Shown here piece by piece: positions 1 to 7,481 of a stretch of DNA of 63,791 bases. The notes under the pieces were generated by a model that worked only from the letters and a program-made list of their open reading frames with translations, was not told the origin of the DNA and ran no database searches. The position numbers and the translations under genes are program-made. This DNA comes from Eubacteriales bacterium (GTDB lineage: Bacteria > Bacillota > Clostridia > Lachnospirales > Lachnospiraceae), in contig JAUNGV010000009.1 of the NCBI GenBank assembly GCA_030524225.1, forward strand, positions 1 through 63,791, given 5' to 3'. The stretch's first letter is position 1. Each line of letters opens with the position of its first letter.

Positions 1-16
1 AAAGTGTAACCAAAAG

Positions 17-62
17 AAAACTGGGGCATAGGCTGTCTTTCCGGCGGCCTGCTCCAGTTTTT
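17..62 (-). terminator. Probable bidirectional intrinsic terminator
   Basis: A 12-bp stem with one G-U pair (17-28 with 50-61) is flanked by A-rich sequence on the left and a T-run on the right, so it could stop transcription from either side. It lies about 90 bases past the stop codon of the methyltransferase on the minus strand. The remaining sequence between here and that stop codon shows no gene I can support. A short minus-strand frame starting at the methyltransferase stop stays open to the window edge but has no recognisable motif. Confidence 0.5.
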
Positions 63-147
63 CTCTGTTCAGAGAGCGTCGTCGTCGGTGACGTTACGAA
101 TATGGGCGGCCATGGCGCCCTCCCGATTCCGGGGGCTGGCTTCGGCA

Positions 148-921
148 TTACTTTTCCCCAATGATCAAAACCCATCGTTGATTGAAACAGATCTGTCCGT
201 TTTCCACGTACGGGGAAAATCCTGTTTTTTCTGTTCCGTCAATCTCTGATTTCATGAGTCTGGCAATTTCGTTTTGAATTGGTTCCGGCGTTCCGGTGAG
301 CGCGAGCCAGCTGATTAATCTCTGTTGAATTTCGGTTGTTTCGCATTGTCTGACCTGTAAACCATGGGAGGCGTACAATTGCAGCATTTCATTTTTGCTC
401 CTGTTTTTCACATGGGAGGGGTCGCGCAGCGTTTCGATTTTATCCTCCGTTTTTCGCAGCGCCTCGTCAGCGGCTTCCATATCTATCATCACCAGTTTTC
501 CGCCGGGGTGTAGTACCCGCACCATTTCAGAAAAGGCGGCGTCCGGATCAGTAAAGTGATGGAAAGCCAGCCGGGAAAATACTATCGAAAAACTGTCATT
601 CAGAAATGGCAGCTCCTCCGCATAGCCTTTTACAAAAATCATATTGTGTAAGCGGCTTTTCTCAGCCTCCTGTTTTCCGATCTGCAGCATAGAGGGCGTT
701 GCGTCCAGACACACCACGTTCTGCACCAGCGGTGCAAAAGACCGGCCGCAGACGCAAGTCCCGGCAGCTACCTCTAAGATTGTGTCCCCTTCAGTGGGAG
801 CAACGCGGGACAGGGTGTAATTTAAGTATTCCTCTTTCGTGAAATTGAGCGTTTTACTCTCAAAGTTGGGGGCCTGTATTTCAAAGGAGCGATTGATTTT
901 TTCTATGTTTTCCGGTTTCAT
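148..921 (-). CDS. Class I SAM-dependent methyltransferase (UbiE/Methyltransf_11 type)
   Basis: This 257-residue protein has a Rossmann-type methyltransferase core. Motif I is LEVAAGTCVCG (residues 49-59), an acidic loop follows (LDATPSM), and the post-core segment FSRLAFHHFTDPDAAF leads to VRVLHPGGKLVMID, which is typical of Methyltransf_11 proteins. The two cysteines in the glycine loop are unusual, as the loop is normally GxGxG. The substrate cannot be told from sequence. It is the second gene of a two-gene minus-strand unit: its ATG overlaps the stop codon of the upstream DNA glycosylase by 4 bases (ATGA), which indicates translational coupling. An AAAGGAA ribosome site precedes the start. 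Confidence 0.85.
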   Translation of the reverse strand: MKPENIEKINRSFEIQAPNFESKTLNFTKEEYLNYTLSRVAPTEGDTILEVAAGTCVCGRSFAPLVQNVVCLDATPSMLQIGKQEAEKSRLHNMIFVKGYAEELPFLNDSFSIVFSRLAFHHFTDPDAAFSEMVRVLHPGGKLVMIDMEAADEALRKTEDKIETLRDPSHVKNRSKNEMLQLYASHGLQVRQCETTEIQQRLISWLALTGTPEPIQNEIARLMKSEIDGTEKTGFSPYVENGQICFNQRWVLIIGEK

Positions 922-1565
922 AAGGTGATTCCTTTCTTTGGGGCGTGATCTTTTAAGTCCGGGAGAGCCCCGCCTGCGACAGCCCAGAGATATAAACTCG
1001 CCACGCTGCAGTAAGGGCTGAACCGTCTGCGGTATTTTTCAAACAGCCTGCGGTCTATTTTCCGGTGGTGGTAGACCATACGCAGCCCGCGCTGAATGGC
1101 AAGATCGTCAAAGCTGAATATGTCAGGCCGCTGTAAACAGAACAGCAGAATCATTTCCGCTGTCCATACGCCAATCCCTTTCAAAGAAGCCAATGCCAGA
1201 ATTGCTTCATCGTCCGGCAGCCGGGAGATTTCCTGCAGGGCAAATTCTCCGCATTTCACTTTTTCTGCAAAATCTTTGATATATCCGGCTTTCCGGAATG
1301 TCATTCCAAGAGACTGCAATGCGCCGGTATCAGACGCGGCAATACTTTCCGGGGTTACTTCTCCAAACTGCTCTTTCATTCTCGCCCAGATTGTGGCCTG
1401 CGCCTTGGTTGATATTTGCTGGCCGATGATATGGTGAACCACGGAAGAAAACAAGTCGGTGTCTGTCTCACGGTCAATATGGCCGATTTTTTCTATCACA
1501 TCACCTAAAACCCGGTCTTTGGCTTTCAGGTACTCTGTTTCGCTTGTGCCATAATGGAAATACAA
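918..1565 (-). CDS. DNA-3-methyladenine glycosylase II family (HhH-GPD, AlkA-like)
   Basis: This 215-residue base-excision repair glycosylase would remove alkylated purines. The helix-hairpin-helix lies at about residues 124-140 (ALASLKGIGVWTAEMIL). The downstream FSFDDLAIQRG carries the expected catalytic aspartate (Asp154, followed by LA as in AlkA). HHIIGQQIS near residue 45 is the usual family N-terminal motif. The [4Fe-4S] cysteine cluster of Nth/MutY is absent, which supports the AlkA/MAG branch. The start is TTG, chosen because AGGAGG lies 8 bases upstream and no in-frame ATG gives the conserved N-terminus. It is cotranscribed with the methyltransferase downstream and divergent from an AraC regulator. 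Confidence 0.88.
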   Translation of the reverse strand: MYFHYGTSETEYLKAKDRVLGDVIEKIGHIDRETDTDLFSSVVHHIIGQQISTKAQATIWARMKEQFGEVTPESIAASDTGALQSLGMTFRKAGYIKDFAEKVKCGEFALQEISRLPDDEAILALASLKGIGVWTAEMILLFCLQRPDIFSFDDLAIQRGLRMVYHHRKIDRRLFEKYRRRFSPYCSVASLYLWAVAGGALPDLKDHAPKKGITL

Positions 1566-1579
1566 CCTGCATACCTCCT

Positions 1580-1635
1580 GCCGCCTTGATTTTTTCTCGC
1601 TTTACAACTCAGCCGCCTTGATTTTTTATTCTCGC
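1580..1635. repeat. Direct repeat in divergent promoter region
   Basis: The block GCCGCCTTGATTTTTT followed by CTCGC occurs twice (1580-1600 and 1612-1635, the second with a 3-base insertion). It sits between the start of the glycosylase gene and the AraC gene. The origin or role is unknown; it may be a duplicated regulator site or a local duplication. Confidence 0.5.
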
Positions 1636-1646
1636 CATATTATGAT

Positions 1647-1713
1647 TTTATCGCAAAATTTATCGCAAAAGAAGCATAGAAAATATTAAAAAATCGCCGT
1701 GTATTATTATAAT
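1647..1713 (+). promoter_or_regulatory. Candidate AraC promoter with tandem 12-bp repeats
   Basis: Two perfect, directly adjacent copies of TTTATCGCAAAA (1647-1658 and 1659-1670) lie upstream of a TATAAT -10 box (1708-1713), and the -35 region is poor. Directly repeated half-sites next to a weak -35 are typical of AraC-family activator sites, so autoregulation or control of the divergent repair genes is plausible. This is inference from position and repeat form only. Confidence 0.4.
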
Positions 1714-1745
1714 ATCACCAAAACAGAAGGACAGAAGGGAAGGAA

Positions 1746-2633
1746 ATGAATTTGAACAGAGAAAACTATATCAATTCGGTTAATCTGAATATCGGTACGG
1801 AGTTTCCCTACCTTGTGCTTGATGTGATCAATGACAATTCTTATCCCAGAAATCCCGGTTTTCAGGTCATGCACTGGCATGAGGATTTACAGTTTATTTA
1901 TGTGCTGACCGGGGTAATAGAGGTGCGAACGCTGGAGGCTTCTGTTCAGATACGCGCAGGAGAGGGAATCTTTATCAACAGGAATGTGGTGCATTATGTG
2001 CGGCGGCTGGAGAGCTGCCATTACAACAGCTTCCTGTTCCCGGCTTATTTTCTTGAATTTTATGCTGGAAGCCCCGCAAAGGATTTTGTGGACAGCATGA
2101 CAAACAACGAACGGCTGACTTTCCTGCATTTTACCTCTGCGCTTGACTGGCACAGGGAAATCACGGGGCAGCTGCGGCAGTTATCGCAAATCGAGAAAGA
2201 CAAAACAGAGTTCTATGTGTACGAAGTGTTAGTCCGGTTATCCTCGCTGTGGCTGACGATGAGAAAACACGTCATTTTGCCGCAAGAACAGAGAAAGAGC
2301 ATTGTTCATCTCCGTATGCAAAAAATACTCCGCTTTATCGAAGAACACTATGCCGAAGATATTACGCTGGCTGATTTATCCATGTGCGCCAATATCAGCA
2401 AATCGGAATGTGCCCGCTGTTTTAAGCTGAGTATGAACAACACGCCTTATAAATACCTGACAGAATACCGGCTTTCAAAAGCCGCGCAGCTTTTGAAAAA
2501 GACAAATGAGCCAGTCGGGAATATTGCCGCTGCGGTCGGATTTCATCAGATAAGCCATTTCGGGAAATGTTTTCGGGAAAAAACAGGCTATTCGCCAAAG
2601 ACTTATCGGGAGATGGGGAGCGCCAGATCATGA
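1746..2633 (+). CDS. AraC family transcriptional regulator with cupin sensor domain
   Basis: This 295-residue protein has an N-terminal cupin-like ligand domain (HWHEDLQFIYVLTG near residue 43, then GEGIFINRNVVHYV) and a C-terminal pair of helix-turn-helix motifs (about 190-290). The C-terminal domain carries the usual signature ending in IAAAVGFHQISHFGKCFREKTGYSPKTYR. The ATG is preceded by GGGAAGGAAA. It is divergent from the glycosylase/methyltransferase pair, which may be its target. The ligand is unknown. The last codons run into a dispersed repeat, so the extreme C-terminus may have been altered by that insertion. Confidence 0.9.
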   Translation: MNLNRENYINSVNLNIGTEFPYLVLDVINDNSYPRNPGFQVMHWHEDLQFIYVLTGVIEVRTLEASVQIRAGEGIFINRNVVHYVRRLESCHYNSFLFPAYFLEFYAGSPAKDFVDSMTNNERLTFLHFTSALDWHREITGQLRQLSQIEKDKTEFYVYEVLVRLSSLWLTMRKHVILPQEQRKSIVHLRMQKILRFIEEHYAEDITLADLSMCANISKSECARCFKLSMNNTPYKYLTEYRLSKAAQLLKKTNEPVGNIAAAVGFHQISHFGKCFREKTGYSPKTYREMGSARS

Positions 2634-2690
2634 GCAAGGCCAGCCGCGAAGCGGCGAAGAGCGCGGCCCCTCGAATGACTCGGGCTGAAC
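2619..2690. repeat. Dispersed repeat, copy 1 (CCGCGAAGCGG family)
   Basis: The segment shares its layout with 41822-41895. Both read GCGCCAG, then TCATGAGCAA, then CAGCCGCGAAGCGGCG, then AGAGCG, a variable part, TCGAATG and finally CGGGCTGAA. The core CCGC-GAA-GCGG is a small hairpin. In this copy the outer GCGCCA arm has lost its partner, so it looks decayed. It covers the stop codon of the AraC gene and abuts the nuclease pseudogene. Confidence 0.6.
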
Positions 2691-3304
2691 TGCACGGAAG
2701 GCGCTGATTTCCTTGCTGTTCAAGTTTCCTCTTGGCAGTTAGGCAAAGAACTGCATGATAGAAAAAACAACTTCTCATATGGTCAGAGCTTTTATAAAAC
2801 AATTAGTCGAGATCTATGTAAAGAGCTACCCGATGTAAAGTCATTTTCAGAAACAAACCTGAAATATATGCAATACTTTTATGAGATGTATCCGAACATT
2901 GGAAATCGTCCACAAGTTGTGGACGGTTCAGATGACAATGCTATATTCTGCATTCCATGGGGACATCAGAGGACAATTCTGGATAAGTGCGCAGGAAATC
3001 ACAAAAGACCCGTATAAATTTGATTTTATTATATTGACCAAAAGCTATAATGAAAAGGAACTGAAGAACGCGCTCATGGATAACATCCAGAAGTTCTTGT
3101 TGGAGCTCGGCAATGGGTTTGCTTTTGTGGGACGGGAATATCGAATTGAAATCGGTACGACTGAAAATTTTATTGATATGTTGTTCTATCATATACGATT
3201 GTACTGTTATGTGGTAGTCGAGGTAAAGGTTACAGAACTTCAAAGGCTCTCTGCCTTCGATTGACGAGATTGAGTTTGAATTGAGAAAAGACACAGAAGA
3301 ATAA
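2691..3304 (+). pseudogene. Decayed YhcG/DUF1016-type PDDEXK nuclease gene
   Basis: Pieces of one DUF1016 (YhcG) protein are read in successive frames. An N-terminal part runs from QLGKELHDRKNNFSYGQ (from 2736) through CIPWGHQRTILDKC, where the product jumps frame. The nuclease core reads KDPYKFDFIIL, then LMDNIQKFLLELGNGFAFVG and LLFYHIRLYCYVVVEVK, which is the D-E/V-K nuclease motif. A C-terminal scrap SLPSIDEIEFELRKDTEE ends at 3304 in another frame. About 60 residues are missing between the first two parts and a further stretch before the last, and there is no start codon. Base composition is AT-richer than the neighbours. Intact family members are often encoded near restriction-modification or mobile genes, so this is a remnant of imported DNA. 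Confidence 0.8.
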
Positions 3305-3496
3305 GCAAAGATATTCTGCTGGTATGGTAATAACTTCCAGTTTATCGAACTGACAGGCCATAAACAACTGAATACCCAACCGCACCCACAGCGGCAGCCA
3401 AGGCAGCCGGGCGCATAACCGCCGGGAAAGAGACTACAGGCCCAGAGAAAGTCGAATCATACCTAAAATAAGCAACATAGCTGTTCTCTTTTTAAC

Positions 3497-3540
3497 GCCT
3501 GCCCTGTCCGGCACAGTTCTGAGTGCCGGACAGGGCAGGC
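3497..3540 (-). terminator. Strong hairpin, likely terminator between 3.3 and 3.6 kb
   Basis: A perfect 18-bp inverted repeat (3497-3514 with 3523-3540, 8-base loop) is flanked by CTTTTT on one side and AAAATTTTT on the other. It lies just past the end of the minus-strand Tim44-like gene and downstream of the pseudogene, so it probably acts for both directions. The sequence from 3305 to 3490 holds no supported gene. Confidence 0.7.
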
Positions 3541-3577
3541 AAAATTTTTGAAAAGGGCGGGACTATTTCCTTCTGTC

Positions 3578-4705
3578 TCAGACAGACGAATTCCGTTTGG
3601 CCGCTTCCTCGGCGGCTCTGATCGCCTCGGCGCGGGCTTTATCCTGCGCGCTCTGCCACTGGATGCCCTCATCCGTCATATCGCGGCGGACGGTCTGGAA
3701 TTCACTGAGAACCCAGTCGGACTTGGTCGTGTTCACGCTGGAGCCGCAGTAGCTGCAGACGACAGAAGCACCCGGCGGAAGAGGAGCGCCGCAGTTCGGG
3801 CACAGGTGCGCCTGGGCGTCGCCGTCCGTGCCGCTCGTGCTGCCTCTGGCTCTCTGGAACCGCATGCGGTACGCCAGCTCCCAGCGCGTCGTCTTGTTGC
3901 CGCGGACGACCTCTTTGGTATCCTCTTTATACTGGTAGTCGATCATTTTGGCGACGAGATAGACGGTCAGATATTCGAACTCATCGTCACGCTTTGCGCT
4001 TGTGAGATAAGCCGTCCCGATGGCGATGCTCTCGAGGGCATTGATCAGGCCCTCGTTTTTCTTTTTTATAATCTGCTTCTCGGTCTGGGCGTACAGGTTC
4101 TCATGGAGAATCGCCCGCACCGGCGTCAGATCGCGGCGGCACCAGGCGTCCTGAATGTCCATGTAGACGTTTTTGACAAAGGCGATAAAGTCCTCTGCCG
4201 AGAAGTCGGGATCGGTCTTCTGCACGAGCTCCGCGATTTCCTCATTCCGATTCGGGAAGGTGCGGGCGTCAAACGCGGGATCATGCTGCACGCGGAGTCC
4301 GCCTGCGCCGCCCGCCGCTGTGCCGCGGCCGGAGGAGAAGTCCTTTTTGTACCGGGAGATCACATAGACGACAAGGAAGATCATGAAGAGAAGAAACAGG
4401 AGTGAAATCAGCACATTCCCGTCGCTTTCGCTGTCTGTGCCTCCGGAACTTCCGGAATCATAGGACCCTCCGAAATAGTAATGGCCGGAGCCATAGTCGT
4501 CAGAGCCGTAGTCGTAGGTATCGTAGCCGCCGTAGTCATAGTCGTTATAGCTGCCGTAATCGTAGCTGTCGTAGTCGTTATAGTCGCCGAAGCCGGCGTC
4601 TGCGCCGATGCGGGGCGAACCGCCCAGACCGCCGATCAGGATCACGGTCAGAGCAAGAAGCAGTAAGACGTAAGTCAGACCGCGGTGTTTTGGATTGCGT
4701 TGCAT
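3578..4705 (-). CDS. Tim44-like domain membrane protein with C-terminal zinc ribbon
   Basis: This 375-residue predicted membrane protein is of unknown function. The order is: an N-terminal hydrophobic segment or signal (about 8-26), a low-complexity Tyr/Asp/Gly/Ser region of about 50 residues made of DYDSYDYG-like units, a second membrane segment (about 95-117), a Tim44-like domain (about 150-280, including TDPDFSAEDFIAFVKNVYMDIQ), and a zinc ribbon with CPNCGAPLPP and CSYCGSSV. I chose the ATG at 4705 because GGAGGAGG lies 11 bases upstream. A more distal ATG adds 16 residues with no ribosome site. In bacteria such proteins are poorly characterised, and a membrane scaffold or stress role is only a guess. 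It is transcribed alone. Confidence 0.78.
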   Translation of the reverse strand: MQRNPKHRGLTYVLLLLALTVILIGGLGGSPRIGADAGFGDYNDYDSYDYGSYNDYDYGGYDTYDYGSDDYGSGHYYFGGSYDSGSSGGTDSESDGNVLISLLFLLFMIFLVVYVISRYKKDFSSGRGTAAGGAGGLRVQHDPAFDARTFPNRNEEIAELVQKTDPDFSAEDFIAFVKNVYMDIQDAWCRRDLTPVRAILHENLYAQTEKQIIKKKNEGLINALESIAIGTAYLTSAKRDDEFEYLTVYLVAKMIDYQYKEDTKEVVRGNKTTRWELAYRMRFQRARGSTSGTDGDAQAHLCPNCGAPLPPGASVVCSYCGSSVNTTKSDWVLSEFQTVRRDMTDEGIQWQSAQDKARAEAIRAAEEAAKRNSSV

Positions 4706-4846
4706 AGAATAGCTGTCCTCCTCCGGAAAGTAAGTGGTTTTATCACAGATCAACAGACGTTGATAGTGAAGACAAAATCATTGTGCAATCAAAAACAGTA
4801 TAGCACATCCGTATTCTGTCCCGCATTCTTTTGCGTAAAGTTTGTA

Positions 4847-4909
4847 TTGACTTATCCTGTATCAGGTATATAATAGAAAAAGTTAGCAGGCGAATAGTTT
4901 GATGGCTAA
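4847..4909 (+). promoter_or_regulatory. Sigma-A promoter and possible MarR operator for the ABC exporter operon
   Basis: TTGACT (4847-4852) and TATAAT (4869-4874) are separated by 16 bases, a near-consensus vegetative promoter. Just downstream, TTAGC (4883-4887) and GCTAA (4905-4909) form an inverted pair across the expected transcript start. They are a candidate site for autorepression by the MarR protein encoded next. The promoter call rests on the boxes; the operator call is inference. Confidence 0.65.
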
Positions 4910-5075
4910 TTATTAGTAAGCAAATGATTCCAAAGACGTTCGGATGGGATGCGGGCAGGAGACGACGCGGCGGACGGCAGGACAGCAGCGTTATGCGGCG
5001 GTGAATGGCAGGCAGAATACGCTGCCGCGTGCAGCGCGACCCGGAAGAAGCCGGGGACGGCGGAAAGGAGAAGAA

Positions 5076-5687
5076 GTGCGGCGGGCCAGAGAGAGTACGG
5101 AAACAGAGAGAGAGCACGCGGACGAGTGGTGGAAGAACAGGGACAATCATGTCGGATTTCAGATCCGGCGGCTCAACAATCTCCTCACCTGTTATATGGA
5201 CTTTAATATGAGGGACATCCTGCACCGGATGGGCTGCGAGGATCTGACCGTGACGCAGTCGTGGGTGATTCATTTCATCAACGATCACGGTGATTCGCCG
5301 GTCTATCAGAGGGATATTGAGGAGCGCTTTGACATCAGCGGGGCGACGGTTTCCACGATGCTCAAGCTGATGGAGAAGAACGGCTATATTATCCGGCGGC
5401 CGGTGGAGAGGGACGCCCGCTTAAAACAGCTCGTCCTGACGGAGAAATCAAAGAACTTCCAGAATGAAAAAGAGCAGAGCGTACTGGAAACAGAGGCGCG
5501 GCTGCGGGAGGGAATTGAGCCGGAGAGTATGCAGAATTTTTTCCGGTGTATCGGACAGCTGCGGGAGAATATGACGCGCGAGCTGCGCAGGAGAGACAAA
5601 AGTCCGGCGGGGGAGCGACGCGCAAGGATGAAGGAAGCAGAAAAAGGCAAGGAGGACAACAGGGAACATGGCGGAGTTAAGCGGTAA
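5076..5687 (+). CDS. MarR family transcriptional regulator
   Basis: This protein of about 203 residues has a winged-helix core: LTVTQSWVIHFINDHGD, then QRDIEERFDISGATVSTML as the recognition region, then NGYIIRRPVERDARLKQLVLT as the wing. The GTG at 5076 is chosen as start because AAAGGAG lies 5 bases upstream. An ATG 44 codons earlier would add Arg/Gly-rich sequence unlike the family. The gene overlaps the first ABC subunit by 20 bases and shares its promoter, so it very likely represses this exporter operon until a toxic compound binds. The C-terminus is long and highly charged. Confidence 0.85.
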   Translation: MRRARESTETEREHADEWWKNRDNHVGFQIRRLNNLLTCYMDFNMRDILHRMGCEDLTVTQSWVIHFINDHGDSPVYQRDIEERFDISGATVSTMLKLMEKNGYIIRRPVERDARLKQLVLTEKSKNFQNEKEQSVLETEARLREGIEPESMQNFFRCIGQLRENMTRELRRRDKSPAGERRARMKEAEKGKEDNREHGGVKR

Positions 5688-7479
5688 GAAATCAAAAACG
5701 ATGAATATTCTGCGGATTCTCGGCGATCAGGTAGGAGAGTTCAAAAAGGATTCCATCCTGACGCCGCTGTTTATGATCTGTGAGGTGATCATGGAGACGA
5801 TCATCCCGATCATGATGGCGTCGATTATTGACAACGGTGTGGAAGCGGGCAATATGAACCACATCTATCTGATGGGAGCGCTGATGGTCTGCGCGGCGGG
5901 AATCAGTCTGCTCGTCGGATTCATGGGAGGCAAGTACGGAGCGAGCGCATCCTCCGGTTTTGCGAGAAATCTGCGTGAGTCGATGTTCCGGAACATTCAG
6001 ACGTACTCGTTTTCCAATATCGACAAATTCAGCACGGCGGGTCTGGTGACCAGACTGACGACCGATGTCACGAACGTGCAGAACGCATATCAGATGATCC
6101 TGCGGATGCTCACGAGAGCGCCCGCCAGTATGATTTTCGCGATGGCGATGGCGTTTGTCATCAGCCCGAGACTGGCGAGCATTTATCTGATCGCGGTGAT
6201 CTTTCTGGGGATCTGTCTCTTCTTTATTATGAGATCGGCAGCGACCAATTTCCGGCAGGTGTTCCACAAGTACGATGATCTGAATGCGAGTGTGCAGGAG
6301 AATATTTCCGGAATCCGTGTGGTCAAGGCGTATGTCAGAGAGGATTACGAGAAGAGCAAATTCCAGACGGCGAGCGAGAACGTCTATCGTCTGTTCGTCA
6401 AGGCGGAGAAAGTACTCTCCTGGAACAATCCTCTGATGCAGTTCACGGTTTACGCCTGCATCCTTCTGATCAGCTGGTTCGGCGCCAAGACAATTGTGGC
6501 CGGCAATCTGACGACAGGACAGCTGATGAGCCTGCTCACCTACTGCATGAATATTCTGATGAGCCTGATGATGCTCTCGATGGTATTCGTCATGATTACG
6601 ATGAGCAGCGCCAGCGCAGAGCGTATCGCGGAGGTGCTGACGGAGACCCCTGACATCACGAACCCGGAGCAGCCTCTCTATGAGGTGGCGGACGGCAGTA
6701 TCGAGTTTAACAACGTACAGTTCCAGTACAGCCATCATGCGGAGCGTCCTGTTCTGCAGGATATCAATGTGAAGATCCGTTCCGGAGAGACGATCGGCAT
6801 TATCGGCAGCACCGGTTCCGCCAAGTCGAGTTTCGTCAATCTGATCAGCCGTCTCTACGACGTGACGGCGGGGAGCGTGAAAGTCGGCGGCCGGGACGTG
6901 CGGGAGTACGATATCGAGACCCTGCGCGGCGAAGTTTCGATGGTGCTGCAGAAGAACGTGCTGTTCAGCGGAACGATTCTCGAGAATCTGCGCTGGGGCG
7001 ATAAGAACGCCACTGAGGAGGAGTGCATCCGCGCCTGCCGCCTGGCCTGTGCGGACGAGTTCATCCAGAAAATGCCCGACAAGTACAACACTTATATCGA
7101 GCAGGGCGGCAGCAACGTCTCCGGAGGACAGAAGCAGCGTCTGTGTATTGCGAGAGCGCTGCTGAGAAAACCGAAGATCCTGATTCTCGACGACAGCACG
7201 AGCGCGGTTGACACGGCGACGGATGCCAAGATCCGGCAGGCATTTGCCGAGGAGATTCCGGGCACGACGAAGCTGATTATCGCGCAGAGAATTTCCAGCG
7301 TGCAGAGCGCGGACCGCATCATTGTGATGAACGAGGGGCGGATCGACGGAATCGGCACTCATGAGGAACTGCTTAAGACGAATGAGATCTACCGCGATGT
7401 CTACGAGGCGCAGACGGGCGGCGGCGGAGATTTTGACGAGGCTGCTCCGGAGACGGACGGACAGAAGAAAGGAGAGTAG
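5668..7479 (+). CDS. Heterodimeric ABC exporter subunit with degenerate catalytic site
   Basis: This 603-residue half-transporter has six membrane segments (about 1-310) followed by an ATPase domain (about 345-580). Walker A is GSTGSAKSS, the signature is NVSGGQKQR, and Walker B is ILILDDSTSAVDT. The residue after Walker B is Asp instead of the catalytic Glu, and the Walker A loop has Ala where Gly is usual. Both are features of the non-hydrolysing site in BmrCD/EfrAB/LmrCD-type heterodimers. The start ATG has AAGGAGG 12 bases upstream. It pairs with the next gene and probably exports drugs or other hydrophobic compounds. Confidence 0.9.
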   Translation: MAELSGKKSKTMNILRILGDQVGEFKKDSILTPLFMICEVIMETIIPIMMASIIDNGVEAGNMNHIYLMGALMVCAAGISLLVGFMGGKYGASASSGFARNLRESMFRNIQTYSFSNIDKFSTAGLVTRLTTDVTNVQNAYQMILRMLTRAPASMIFAMAMAFVISPRLASIYLIAVIFLGICLFFIMRSAATNFRQVFHKYDDLNASVQENISGIRVVKAYVREDYEKSKFQTASENVYRLFVKAEKVLSWNNPLMQFTVYACILLISWFGAKTIVAGNLTTGQLMSLLTYCMNILMSLMMLSMVFVMITMSSASAERIAEVLTETPDITNPEQPLYEVADGSIEFNNVQFQYSHHAERPVLQDINVKIRSGETIGIIGSTGSAKSSFVNLISRLYDVTAGSVKVGGRDVREYDIETLRGEVSMVLQKNVLFSGTILENLRWGDKNATEEECIRACRLACADEFIQKMPDKYNTYIEQGGSNVSGGQKQRLCIARALLRKPKILILDDSTSAVDTATDAKIRQAFAEEIPGTTKLIIAQRISSVQSADRIIVMNEGRIDGIGTHEELLKTNEIYRDVYEAQTGGGGDFDEAAPETDGQKKGE

Positions 7480-7481
7480 GC

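Noticed and set aside
3548-4405. Plus-strand frame opposite the Tim44-like gene
   Set aside because: No ribosome site or domain is present. The minus-strand protein has a signal segment, a Tim44-like domain and a zinc ribbon.
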